NCBI RefSeq assembly: GCF_900289145.1
Contig: NZ_OKQO01000001.1
Location: 531,674 to 595,673, forward strand
From: Neobittarella massiliensis (ex Bilen et al. 2018)
GTDB lineage: Bacteria > Bacillota > Clostridia > Oscillospirales > Ruminococcaceae
Reading direction: 5' to 3'
DNA: 64,000 nt
A program made the position numbers and the translations under genes. Of the stretch, positions 34,401-42,976 are shown piece by piece. A model generated the notes under the pieces. That model was given only the letters and a program-made list of their open reading frames with translations, did not search any database and was not told the DNA's origin. Position 1 is the first letter of the stretch; every line of letters starts with the position of its first letter.

Positions 34401-36149
34401 TTAATCCATGGCTGCCAGAGTCTGGTCGATCTCTTGGCGCAGGGCATCGAACTTATCCAGCCGGTCGTTCTCGATGTCGTATTTCATCTTGTTGATCTTG
34501 TCGAACAGCCCGGTCTTGGCGATGGCCGTTACCGGGATGTGCCGCTCGTTTACCACCAGCAGCGCTTTTTTGTACAGGTACCAGATGCAGCGCATCATCT
34601 CCAGCTGCTTTTCCAGAGGCACGTAGGTGTCCTCTTTGTGGAAGGCGTTCTGCTGTAAAAAGCCGGTGCGGATGAGCTTGGCGATCTCGATGATGAGTTT
34701 CTGATCGTCCGGCAGTACGTCGGCGCCGATGAGCTTTACGATCTCCAGCAGCTGGGCCTCTTCCTGCAGCAGCGTGACGATGCGGGCGCGATAGCGCAAA
34801 AAGCGCTCGCCCAGGTTGGCGTTGTACCAGTCGCGCAGGTCGTCTAAGTACTCGCTGTAGCTGGTGGTCCAGTTGATGGCCGGGTAGTGGCGGGCGTAGG
34901 CCAAGCTCTTATCCAGCGCCCAGAAGCAGCGCACGAAGCGCTTGGTGTTTTGGGTGACCGGCTCGGACAGGTCGCCGCCCTGAGGCGATACGGCGCCGAT
35001 GATGGTGATCGAGCCCTCGGTATCGTTTAGGTTGACCATGTAGCCGGCGCGCTCGTAGAAGGTGGCGATGCGGCTGGGCAGGTAGGCGGGGAAGCCCTCC
35101 TCGGCGGGCATCTCCTCCAACCGGCCGGAGATCTCGCGCAGGGCTTCGGCCCAGCGGGAAGTGGAGTCGGCCATGATGGCCACGTGGTAACCCATGTCGC
35201 GGTAGTACTCGGCCAGGGTGATGCCGGTGTAGATAGACGCCTCGCGGGCGGCCACCGGCATGTTGGAGGTGTTGGCGATGAGCACGGTGCGGTCGGTCAG
35301 CGGGCGGCCGGTCTTGGGGTCGACCAGCGAGCCGAACTCCTCGAGCACCTGAGTCATCTCGTTGCCGCGCTCGCCGCAGCCGATGTAGATGATGAGATCG
35401 GCGTCGCACCATTTGGCGATCTGGTGCTGGGTCATGGTCTTGCCGGTGCCAAAGCCGCCGGGCACCGCCGCCGCACCGCCTTTGGCGATGGGGAACATGG
35501 TGTCGAGGATGCGCTGGCCGGTGATGAGCGGGCGGCTGATGGGCAGCCGCGACTTGCTGGGCCGGGGGGTGCGGATGGGCCACTTCTGGGTGAGACCGAT
35601 GGGGTGCTCCTGGCCCTTTTCATCGATCAGGGTGAGCAGGGTATCGCGGATGGTATATTTGCCGCTGGGGGCCACTTTGCCGGCTTTGCCCGACAGAGTG
35701 GGGGGTACCATGATCTTGTGGACGATGGAGGAAGTCTCGGGGCAGGTGGCGATGATCTGGCCGGGGACGAGCTCGTCGCCTTCGTGCACCAGAACCGTCA
35801 CGTCCCACTCTTTGTCGACCGGCAGGGGAGAGACCTCCAGCCCGTTGGCGATAAAGGCACCCGAGATCTGCTCGATGTCGCCCAGGGGGCGCTGTACGCC
35901 GTCGTAGATATTAGAGATGATGCCGGGGCCCAGCGTCAAGCTGATAGGCGAGCCGGTGGAGATGACCTCCTCGCCGGGAAAGAGGCCGGAGGTCTCTTCG
36001 TAGACCTGGATGGTGGTCTCTTTGTCGCTGATGGAAATGACTTCGCCCATCAGCCGCTTTTTGCCCACATACACCATCTCGCCCATGGAAAAAGTCTTGG
36101 TATTTAGGACCTTGACCACCGGGCCGTTAATGGAAAAAATCGTGTTCAA
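34401..36149 (-). CDS. ntpA: V-type ATP synthase catalytic subunit A
   Basis: This 582-residue catalytic subunit has the P-loop VPGGFGTGKTMTQHQ (about 230-244), the GERGNEMTQVLEEF segment with the catalytic glutamate, the V/A-type bulge (about 110-190; ATCPETSSIVHKIMVPPTLSG) and IADSTSRWAEALREISGRLEEMPAEEGFP, shown as ADSTSRWAEALREIS and EEMPAEEGFP. It is preceded by an unusual 479-nt non-coding stretch after subunit E. Confidence 0.97.
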   Translation of the reverse strand: MNTIFSINGPVVKVLNTKTFSMGEMVYVGKKRLMGEVISISDKETTIQVYEETSGLFPGEEVISTGSPISLTLGPGIISNIYDGVQRPLGDIEQISGAFIANGLEVSPLPVDKEWDVTVLVHEGDELVPGQIIATCPETSSIVHKIMVPPTLSGKAGKVAPSGKYTIRDTLLTLIDEKGQEHPIGLTQKWPIRTPRPSKSRLPISRPLITGQRILDTMFPIAKGGAAAVPGGFGTGKTMTQHQIAKWCDADLIIYIGCGERGNEMTQVLEEFGSLVDPKTGRPLTDRTVLIANTSNMPVAAREASIYTGITLAEYYRDMGYHVAIMADSTSRWAEALREISGRLEEMPAEEGFPAYLPSRIATFYERAGYMVNLNDTEGSITIIGAVSPQGGDLSEPVTQNTKRFVRCFWALDKSLAYARHYPAINWTTSYSEYLDDLRDWYNANLGERFLRYRARIVTLLQEEAQLLEIVKLIGADVLPDDQKLIIEIAKLIRTGFLQQNAFHKEDTYVPLEKQLEMMRCIWYLYKKALLVVNERHIPVTAIAKTGLFDKINKMKYDIENDRLDKFDALRQEIDQTLAAMD

Positions 36150-36628
36150 AGCAGTTACCCCTTTCTAGAGTGATACTGGGGGCCGCCTGTGAAAAAGGCG
36201 GGAAAGCCGGTAAATGAACCGGGTGTTTTAAATGGATGGCCGCGTACAGCACCGTAAATGCAGTGCCGGACCAGCAGAAATATTGTGAACAAACTGTAAA
36301 AACCAGCAAATTAGGCACTGTTTTTACAGATTTAGAACTGCAAAAACATAGTAGGTATAAAAATGTATCGCTGGAACCACTAGATATGCCGGACGAACGC
36401 CCGGCTCCTATCACTAATCCAAAATAGCGGTTTGGCCGCTGTTTTGGATTAGTGGGGGGGGGGGGAATCCCCAAGAAGAGGGCCAGTCTCTGCTGCGCAG
36501 AGCCCGGTAAAGATCGCTGTCGGGGCAGAGCCCCTCCTGCCGCTATGCGGTACCGCGATCTTCTGGCAGAGGAGGGCGACAGCCCGTGCGATTGCCACCC
36601 TTCTTTGGGTGGTAAAACCTACGTTTTA
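36150..36628 (-). other. Structured non-coding segment inside the V-ATPase operon, with G12 tract
   Basis: No coding frame is credible. It holds several hairpins: CTGTAAAAAC/GTTTTTACAG (36294-36303, 36320-36329), a 19-bp stem CACTAATCCAAAA.../...TTTTGGATTAGTG (36412-36430, 36436-36454), then twelve G in a row (36454-36465), a palindromic GCGGTACCGC near 36546-36555, CCACCC/GGGTGG (36596-36612) and GTAAAAC/GTTTTAC (36612-36629). The segment separates subunits E and A, which are nearly adjacent in other operons. Confidence 0.7.
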
Positions 36629-37231
36629 CTAGATCGCCTGGATGGCGAGTCCCGAGTTGCTGTAGAACCAGCTCTTTTGCTCGGACAGCGCATTTTGCAG
36701 CGTCTCGTCGCAGGCAAAACCCTCGGTCCGGTTCTCGGCGATAAAGCCGCCCAGGTGATTTTCGGGGTCGATCTCGATCACGCAGGGGGCCGAGAAAGCC
36801 TTGCTGTAGAGCTCTTTGAGCGGCTCATCCTGGGGGGCGATGCGCAGATACACCGTGTCGAACTGGTAGTTTTTCGCCACCTGGGCCAGCCGCTTTTGGA
36901 TGTAGGCGGTGTAGGCCTCGCTGGCGGCAAACGCGCTCAGCTCTTTTTGGGCGGCGGCAAATATCTCCTGTGCGTAGGCCTCGCTCTTTTGCAGCAGCTG
37001 GGTGCGGTACTGCAGCGTGGCGCGGGAGACGGCAGTGGTCTCGCGGGTCTTGGCGTCGCGTTTGGCCTTCTCGACCATCAGCGCGGCCTCCTCGTTGGCT
37101 TTGGCCTCTGCGTCGGACAGGCGGGAGATGCGCTTTTTCTGTACTTTATCTAAGATCGCCCCCACCATCTCTTCGGTGGTCTGGTCGATCTCCTGTTTGA
37201 TCATGCGGAGTTTTTCATCGTTGGAATACAT
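36629..37231 (-). CDS. ntpE: V-type ATP synthase subunit E
   Basis: This 200-residue peripheral-stalk subunit has a long N-terminal charged helix (about 1-100; KLRMIKQEIDQTTEEMVGAI, EEAALMVEKAKRDAKTRE) and a C-terminal alpha/beta domain (TVYLRIAPQDEP, APCVIEIDPENHLGGFIAEN). It forms the stator heterodimer with the short helical subunit encoded first in the operon. It lies 11 nt after subunit F. Confidence 0.85.
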   Translation of the reverse strand: MYSNDEKLRMIKQEIDQTTEEMVGAILDKVQKKRISRLSDAEAKANEEAALMVEKAKRDAKTRETTAVSRATLQYRTQLLQKSEAYAQEIFAAAQKELSAFAASEAYTAYIQKRLAQVAKNYQFDTVYLRIAPQDEPLKELYSKAFSAPCVIEIDPENHLGGFIAENRTEGFACDETLQNALSEQKSWFYSNSGLAIQAI

Positions 37232-37242
37232 GGCGCTTCACC

Positions 37243-37551
37243 TCAAATCTTAACGCCGATCGCGTCTTTGATGTACTGGGACAGAGCATCTTCCAGGTGG
37301 GAGGAACCGTGGCGGTCGGGGATCTCGGCGATCAGTGTGCCGCGGGCGCGCAGCTTGTAGTCCTGCACCACCTCTTCGCACAGCGAGACCAGCTGTTGGG
37401 TCATGAGCACGACGCCGATCTCGGGGTCTTCCACCGCTTTTTGCAGGGCGGCGACCGTCTCGTCGTACTCGTGGACCACAACTCCTTCCATACCGGCAAG
37501 GCGCATCCCGATATATGTGTCGTTGTTGTCACTGATGACAAAAAATTTCAT
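37243..37551 (-). CDS. V-type ATP synthase subunit F
   Basis: This 102-residue protein begins MKFFVISDNNDTYIGMRLAGMEG, the Rossmann-like start of subunit F (NtpG in Enterococcus naming), and has GVVLMTQQLVSLCEE and LIAEIPDRHGS. It caps the central stalk with subunit D. It follows subunit K after a hairpin-rich 120-nt gap. Confidence 0.92.
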   Translation of the reverse strand: MKFFVISDNNDTYIGMRLAGMEGVVVHEYDETVAALQKAVEDPEIGVVLMTQQLVSLCEEVVQDYKLRARGTLIAEIPDRHGSSHLEDALSQYIKDAIGVKI

Positions 37552-37622
37552 GGCTATACGCTCCCTCCCGCGCGGGGCAGGAGCCCCGGCGGATCGTGGA
37601 ATGGGGGCTTTGGAGCCCCGGT

Positions 37623-37660
37623 GACCCGCTAACGGGTCAAAAAATGCGGCGTGCGCCGCA
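37623..37660 (-). terminator. Terminator-like hairpins after the c-ring gene, inside the operon
   Basis: On the minus strand TGCGGC-GCAC-GCCGCA (37645-37660) is followed by TTTTTTG, and a second hairpin GACCCG-TTAG-CGGGTC (37623-37638) comes next. Partial termination here would give more subunit K transcript than downstream subunits, fitting the many K copies per rotor. Confidence 0.6.
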
Positions 37661-37671
37661 CCTTTTTTTAA

Positions 37672-38097
37672 TCAGACTTTGTTGAGGATCATGATGGAGA
37701 TGAGCAGGCCGTAGATGGCGACGCCTTCGCCCATAGCCACGAAGATCAGCGCTTTACCGAAGGATTTGTCGTTCTCGCTGACGGCGCCGATGGCGGCGGG
37801 AGCGGCGGCGGCGACGGCGATACCACAGCCGATGCAGGCCAGACCCGTTACCAGAGCGGCGCCCAGATAGGCCATGCCGGCGCCAGAGGAGGCGGCAGCG
37901 GTGGTGGCGGGCTCAGCGGCGCCGGCAATGACCGGCATGAGCACCGAGCCCAGGGTAACACCGCCGAAAGCGCACAGCTGGCGTTTGATCATGGAGATCT
38001 TTTTCTCTTTGGTGTAGCCGTTTTTATAGGCTTTAAACAGGGGCACGGCCAGGGCCGCGATAGCAGCAGTAGCGATCAGGAGCATAACGATATCCAT
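37672..38097 (-). CDS. ntpK: V-type ATP synthase subunit K (rotor ring proteolipid)
   Basis: This 141-residue membrane protein has four hydrophobic segments: about 2-24, 42-62, 72-102 and 112-140. The last carries the single ion-binding glutamate in FVAMGEGVAIYGLLIS. The third has the small-residue face GAALVTGLACIGCGIAVA. The first hairpin has no buried carboxylate, and the residues I associate with sodium coordination in E. hirae NtpK (TQ.LYG, ET) are not evident, so proton coupling is more likely (inference). ATG 38097 has GGAGG upstream. Confidence 0.9.
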   Translation of the reverse strand: MDIVMLLIATAAIAALAVPLFKAYKNGYTKEKKISMIKRQLCAFGGVTLGSVLMPVIAGAAEPATTAAASSGAGMAYLGAALVTGLACIGCGIAVAAAAPAAIGAVSENDKSFGKALIFVAMGEGVAIYGLLISIMILNKV

Positions 38098-38145
38098 TGT
38101 AAGTACCTCCAAAGAATAGTTTTAGGATGGGAGCCGGAGAGCCGA

Positions 38146-40176
38146 TCAGGCCGCGGCGTTTTCGTGTACGATGGCCGAGATGGGGGTAAAGGGGACCCCG
38201 TCGCCGGAGTAGTAGCGGCCGAACATCTCATAAAATTCCAGACGCAGGACCTGGATGCCGACGATGAGGCCCTCCAGGCCGATGACGAACAGGTTGCCCA
38301 CGATGGTGACGATGATGTTGCCCGCACCGGTAAACATACCGGCCAGCGTGAACACCACGCTCATCATACCGGCGTGGCTGAGGATAAAGCCGCCCACGCG
38401 CAGGAAAGACATGGTATTGGCCACGAAGGAGATGGCGATCTCGAGCATCTCGAATATGCTCTCGAGGATGTAGCCGCCGACGCCTTCAGGGAAGGCCTTG
38501 GTCTTTTGGCACAGGTGGCCCAGGGGCTCTTTTAAGAAGATGCAGAAACCGGGCACCACCAGGCACAGCAGGATGATGGGGGCATTGAGACTGAAGGAGA
38601 CCCCCAGGATGGGCAGGCCGATGGCCGCGATGACGGTGGCGTACAGCACGAAGCCGGCCACCCCGTTTTGTGAAAACAGCGCCTTGGTGTAGTCGCGGTT
38701 TTTGAGGCCGATATAGATGTTTAAGAGCATGGAGCCCAAAATGAGCACCACACCGATGGCCACCGCTACCACCAGCAGCACGTTGATGGTGGCGGCATTC
38801 ATGACCTCTACCGGCTTTTCGGCGAAGCCCAGCGCATGATACAGGCCGTCGAGGGCGTGCTCGAACCCGAACACCGAGCCGTAGACAAAGCCGAACAGGG
38901 CGGAGCAGATACCCATGCGCATGATGATCTCGCCCAGGCGGCTCTTTTTCCACTTGGCGAACAGGTAGCCCAAAATGGCCACCACGACGCCCTGACCCAC
39001 GTCGCCGAACATGATGCCGAACAGCAGCGTGTAGGTGACGGCGACGAACGGGGTGGGGTCGATCTCGGAGTGGGAGGGGACGCCGTACATCTCGACGTAC
39101 ATCTCGAACGGGCGGGAGAACCAGCCGTTTTTGAGCTTGGTGGGCCGCTCGGCGCGCACGCCGGTATCGTGGGCCCGCTTGCTCGACACGGTGATGAGGC
39201 CGGGCAGCATGGGAACGGCGCCGTCGTCGCCGCGGTCGATGTTGACGGTGACGTCTTTGATGTCGCCAAACAGAGACTCGAAGTCGCTCTCGCGGTCTTT
39301 GGGCACATAGCCGACGAACTCGAAGTACTCGCCCAGAGCGAACTTGTCGTAAGAGGTGCCCACGTAGCGGCGCACCGAGTAGGTCTCGCTGAGGAACTTG
39401 ACCGTCTTGTACAGATCGGTGAGCTTTTGCTGGTTCTCGCTGCGCATGCCGTCGATCTTCTGCTGGCAGCTCTGCAGCTGAGCGGTCTCTTTTTTGAGGA
39501 TGTCCTCGAGATAGGCAGCGGCGTCGTCGGGCGAGCCGTGCAGGTAGTCGGGGATGCGCACCCGCTCGAAGAACAGCGCGTCCATGATGGAGTCGGCCTC
39601 GGCGCTGTGGCGCTCATCGGTGAGGTACAGGCACCACTGGTAGGCCTTGTCGTGGGCGAATGGAAACACGAAGAACAGCCGGTCGTCGTAGTGGGCCAGT
39701 TTGGGCATGCTGTCCAGCGGCAGCTTGCCAAAGCGCACCTTTAAGAACTTGGACGAGAACAGCTCGTCGAAGCTGGTGTTGAGACTGTGCAGCATTTCCA
39801 GGTGGGACTTGCTCATCTGGTGGTCCTGCACGTTTTGCTGTACCTTGTCGCGCAGAGCCACCGCTTTTTTGTAGGTGTCTTTGTAGCTGCGGATATAGGT
39901 CTTGGCCGCCTCCAGGTCGAAGTCGTGGGTGTTGGTGGCGGGGCGGTCGCTGCGGATGCCGGAAAGATCGATACCGGCCATGGCACACACCGAGCGCACA
40001 TCGTCCAGCGGCTCGGAGTAGGGGTTCTCGCCCGACGCCTCTTTAAATGAGGTGCCGTCCTTGGTGGTGATCTTCTCGGGGTGGAAGTAGTCCAGAGTCG
40101 ATAATTTCAAAACTACGTCGTCCAGGCTCTCAAGGCGACCGATCAGGCTGACCAGGGTCGTCTTTTGAATAGCCAT
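38146..40176 (-). CDS. ntpI: V-type ATP synthase subunit I (a-subunit)
   Basis: This 676-residue stator membrane subunit has a cytoplasmic N-terminal half with coiled coils (about 1-350; MAIQKTTLVSLIGRLESLDD) and a C-terminal half with about seven membrane segments containing FVAVTYTLLFGIMFGDVGQG, NTMSFLRVGGFILSHAGM and EGLIVGIQVLRLEFYEMF. The arginine in LRLEFYEMF is the conserved channel residue that faces the ring glutamate. ATG 40176 follows AGGAGG at 8 nt; the upstream in-frame stretch is not conserved. Confidence 0.95.
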   Translation of the reverse strand: MAIQKTTLVSLIGRLESLDDVVLKLSTLDYFHPEKITTKDGTSFKEASGENPYSEPLDDVRSVCAMAGIDLSGIRSDRPATNTHDFDLEAAKTYIRSYKDTYKKAVALRDKVQQNVQDHQMSKSHLEMLHSLNTSFDELFSSKFLKVRFGKLPLDSMPKLAHYDDRLFFVFPFAHDKAYQWCLYLTDERHSAEADSIMDALFFERVRIPDYLHGSPDDAAAYLEDILKKETAQLQSCQQKIDGMRSENQQKLTDLYKTVKFLSETYSVRRYVGTSYDKFALGEYFEFVGYVPKDRESDFESLFGDIKDVTVNIDRGDDGAVPMLPGLITVSSKRAHDTGVRAERPTKLKNGWFSRPFEMYVEMYGVPSHSEIDPTPFVAVTYTLLFGIMFGDVGQGVVVAILGYLFAKWKKSRLGEIIMRMGICSALFGFVYGSVFGFEHALDGLYHALGFAEKPVEVMNAATINVLLVVAVAIGVVLILGSMLLNIYIGLKNRDYTKALFSQNGVAGFVLYATVIAAIGLPILGVSFSLNAPIILLCLVVPGFCIFLKEPLGHLCQKTKAFPEGVGGYILESIFEMLEIAISFVANTMSFLRVGGFILSHAGMMSVVFTLAGMFTGAGNIIVTIVGNLFVIGLEGLIVGIQVLRLEFYEMFGRYYSGDGVPFTPISAIVHENAAA

Positions 40177-40327
40177 GATAAAAACCTCCTCTCTTGGTTG
40201 GCGGCCGCACGCCGCCGGGGGACTGTTTTTTATAGTAGCGCGGGCGGGGAGCACAGGCCCCCCTGCCGGTGTGGGCGGCGCCGAGAGCTCTGCCAGAGCG
40301 GCGGCGCGGGCCCAGAACGCGCGTTTT

Positions 40328-41371
40328 TTAGATGATGAGCAGTTTTTGGATATCCTCGGGGGCCACGCCGTAGCGGATGCCCTCGATGATGTGGGTGAGG
40401 TTTTCACCCTCGATACCGCCCAGGATCAAAAAGGCCAAAAAGGCGGTGGGCGCCTTGGTGGCAAAGCTGATGTGGCGCCGGTTGAGATTGTACTTGATGT
40501 AGCTGGTGTGGTACTCGATGTACAAAAAGTCGTTTTGGTCGAAGTAGTTTTTGTACTTACTCTGGGAGATGAGCTGGGTGAAACGGTCGCCGTCGGGCGC
40601 CTGGATGAGTGCCTCCATGAACCGCTCGGAGATGCGGCTGCCGGGATTTTTTATGAGCAGCGGGCGGATCTTCTCGGGCTCGTAGTGGAAAAACACCTTG
40701 AGGCGGTAGATGTTGGTGATGTTAAACAGCTCGACGTTGGTGGAGATGATGTCGCGCATCTCCTGCCGGGTGCGGCCCTTGTACTCGCTGTCGATGCCGG
40801 CAAACAGGTTGTCGTAGTACTGCTGGCGCAGCGCGCGGGTACAGCCGGCCACATCGAACTCCTTGTTTTCGGACTGCACGAACGGCTCGACCGTCTTATA
40901 GTAGGGGCCGCCCTCCAGCAGCGAGAGCAGCTGGCGCGGGGTCTCGACGGTGGCCAGGGCCATCACGTCAAACGACAGCAGCGGGATGAGAAAGCCGGGG
41001 ATGTCGCTGACCAGCTCGGTCTCGCCCTCGAGGTCGAACTGGCCCACACACATGACCAGCTGTTCGATCTCGAGCTGACCGACGAAAAACTGCATGTACT
41101 GCTCGCGCTTGCCGGGCAGATACCTGCCCAGCCGCAAAATGGACTGGTAGAGGTCCTTTTTGATGATGGTCTCGAGCTGGCCGCGGTGGATGGTGGCGGT
41201 GTTCACGCTCTCCATCACGTCGCGGTAGTGGGTGTTGTTCTTTAAATAGGAAGCCAGCTCGGGGATGGAGAGCTTGTGCAGCATGTCGTTATACTGGGCG
41301 GGGGTGATGCGCTTTCCGTACATGGCCTTGATCTTGGCCAGGATGGCATTTTGCGAAAACGAGCTCAGCAT
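40328..41371 (-). CDS. ntpC: V-type ATP synthase subunit C
   Basis: This 347-residue all-helical V-ATPase C/AC39-family subunit (d-subunit) seats the central stalk on the rotor ring. Family features are AILAKIKAMYGKRIT, DMLHKLSIPELASYLKN near the N-terminus and the C-terminal PTAFLAFLILGGIEGENLTH followed by IRYGVAPEDIQKLLI. It starts directly at the stop of the preceding stalk gene. Confidence 0.92.
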   Translation of the reverse strand: MLSSFSQNAILAKIKAMYGKRITPAQYNDMLHKLSIPELASYLKNNTHYRDVMESVNTATIHRGQLETIIKKDLYQSILRLGRYLPGKREQYMQFFVGQLEIEQLVMCVGQFDLEGETELVSDIPGFLIPLLSFDVMALATVETPRQLLSLLEGGPYYKTVEPFVQSENKEFDVAGCTRALRQQYYDNLFAGIDSEYKGRTRQEMRDIISTNVELFNITNIYRLKVFFHYEPEKIRPLLIKNPGSRISERFMEALIQAPDGDRFTQLISQSKYKNYFDQNDFLYIEYHTSYIKYNLNRRHISFATKAPTAFLAFLILGGIEGENLTHIIEGIRYGVAPEDIQKLLII

Positions 41372-41686
41372 CTACTCACCGCCTATACAGCGCGCCACGA
41401 TGGCCTTTACCAGCTGCTCTTTTTTCTCGGCGTAGCTGGCGTCGAGTGCGGCCACCGCCTGCTGGTAGCGCAGTTGCAGCTCCTCGATGCGCTTTTTTGC
41501 TCTGGCGTCGCTCTCGCGCATGAGCGAGTCGACCTGCGCGGTGGCTTCGGCCAGCACTTCGTCGCTGGCGGCGGCCGCCTCGTCCTCCAGCGCGTCGAGG
41601 ATCTGCTTTTCCTGCAGCCGGGCTTGTTCCAGCCGGGCTTTGGCGCCCTGATCGATTTCCAAAAGGTTCGTGATCAAATCTTCCAC
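41372..41686 (-). CDS. V-type ATP synthase short peripheral-stalk subunit (G/H type)
   Basis: This 104-residue helical, alanine- and charge-rich protein (VEDLITNLLEIDQGAKARLE; RAKKRIEELQLRYQQAVAAL) matches the H/G subunit that pairs with subunit E, and sits at the usual first position of the operon. The GTG start at 41686 is supported by AGGAGG (41695-41700) 8 nt before it. Longer in-frame starts upstream lack similarity. Family members diverge strongly, so the call rests on composition and context. Confidence 0.8.
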   Translation of the reverse strand: MEDLITNLLEIDQGAKARLEQARLQEKQILDALEDEAAAASDEVLAEATAQVDSLMRESDARAKKRIEELQLRYQQAVAALDASYAEKKEQLVKAIVARCIGGE

Positions 41687-42073
41687 AAAACCTGCCTCCT
41701 TTCGGTTGGCGCGGGGGCGCTTTTGGGCGCAATACCCCGCTTTTGCCAAACTCAATACTACTCCTTTTCCCGGGGTTGTGCAATGTGTAACCACCTGAAT
41801 TTGGGGGAGAGGGACCGGCCTTTTTTGGGCGTATTCCATAACGAAACGGTAAAAAAACTGTACAGATATTTTAAAGGGGACGGGCTGTATTGGCCTTGTA
41901 GAGCCATAAAAAACTGATTGCAAATGAATGGGTATAGAAGTATACTTTTTTTAAATGGAAGTTTTGGCAGAAGATGGGCGGTGTAATCGGCGCTTTTGCG
42001 GATCTTGCAGGCATTTTTCTGCCTGGTGCGCTGCCGCTTTTTTATGAGGAAGAGAGCCGAAGGAGGGACCGGG
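41687..42073. other. Divergent intergenic region upstream of the V-ATPase operon
   Basis: No gene was found. A possible minus-strand promoter is TTGCAC, 17 bp, TAGTAT around 41755-41783, which is weak. An A+T-rich patch (41840-41960) with short A and T runs may hold further promoter elements for both directions. Confidence 0.35.
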
Positions 42074-42655
42074 ATGGAAGACACGGTGTGCACGCGATGC
42101 GGGGCGGTGATGCGTTATGATGGCCGGGAGGAGGTGCTGCGCTGCGATTTTTGCGGCAACTGGCAGCCGTGTAAACGACAGCCGGTAAGACGGCAGGCGG
42201 CCAGAGAGGAGCCATTTAGGCAGGAGTCGTACAGAGATGAGCTGTTTCGAGAGGAGCCGGTGAGAAGGCGGCCGATCGAGCGGCGCCCCCCAGAGCCGGC
42301 AGAGACCGCCTACGTGCCCGAGCGATATACCTATGCCCCGTCGCCGGTACAGATCTACACGGCGCCGGCGGCCCCTACCCGCCAGCAGGTGGGGGAGGAG
42401 CACCGCCGGGCGCTGCGCCGCTGCCAGATAAGCCTGATTGCGCTGGCGACTGCACTGGCGCTGCCGGCTCTGCTTTTTATCATCGCAGTGGTGCTGGAGC
42501 TGTTTGCATCCCACCAGGCGTCGGAAACGCTGCTGCTCATTGTGGCGATATGGACCGTGATCGCGGTGCCGCTGTCCCTTTTGGCGGGCCTGCCGATATT
42601 TATTTTTAACGCGCTGCGGGTGCGAAAACTGCGTCGGCAGCTGGCCTCGCTTTAG
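42074..42655 (+). CDS. Zinc-ribbon membrane protein of unknown function
   Basis: This 193-residue protein has an N-terminal zinc ribbon with two CxxC pairs (CTRCGAVM and CDFCGNW, about residues 6-30), a basic and proline-rich linker (about 35-120; many RR and EEP repeats) and two membrane helices (LIALATALALPALLFIIAVV and LLLIVAIWTVIAVPLSLLAG). Similar proteins are widespread in Firmicutes without a known role. ATG 42074 has AAGGAGGG upstream; the longer frame starting earlier has no ribosome site. Confidence 0.7.
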   Translation: MEDTVCTRCGAVMRYDGREEVLRCDFCGNWQPCKRQPVRRQAAREEPFRQESYRDELFREEPVRRRPIERRPPEPAETAYVPERYTYAPSPVQIYTAPAAPTRQQVGEEHRRALRRCQISLIALATALALPALLFIIAVVLELFASHQASETLLLIVAIWTVIAVPLSLLAGLPIFIFNALRVRKLRRQLASL

Positions 42656-42830
42656 AGGACTGTCGGCCGCCGGCTGTGTTGCAGAGTGAATTTGTCACAA
42701 AAAGTGCTGTCTGCTTGTGGCGGGATATCTAAAATATGACGGCGATCATTGAATGCCGTGGTAGAAGGTGCTATACTCGAATGTATAGAGCTCTCTTGGC
42801 TTGGCGGCTGTGTGTGCAGCCTTTATGCCG

Positions 42831-42863
42831 AAAACAGGTCTGCTTGGGGCAGACCTGTTTTTT
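42831..42863 (+). terminator. Terminator downstream of the zinc-ribbon gene
   Basis: AAAACAGGTCTGC / GCAGACCTGTTTTTT with a 5-nt loop, 175 nt after the stop. The remaining gap to 42976 shows nothing else certain. Confidence 0.85.
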
Positions 42864-42976
42864 ACAGCGATCAAAAAAATACCCGCTCTTTACTGTTTGA
42901 CGGTGGCCCGGCGGGAGAGCAGAGACCTGCGCGGCGGCGCTGCCGCGCGCAAAATCGACAGTAGAGGAGCAGGAAG

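Noticed and set aside
37672..38097. Sodium-type V-ATPase ring
   Set aside because: Only one ring carboxylate is visible and the residues associated with sodium coordination in NtpK are not apparent; proton coupling is the better, though unproven, guess.
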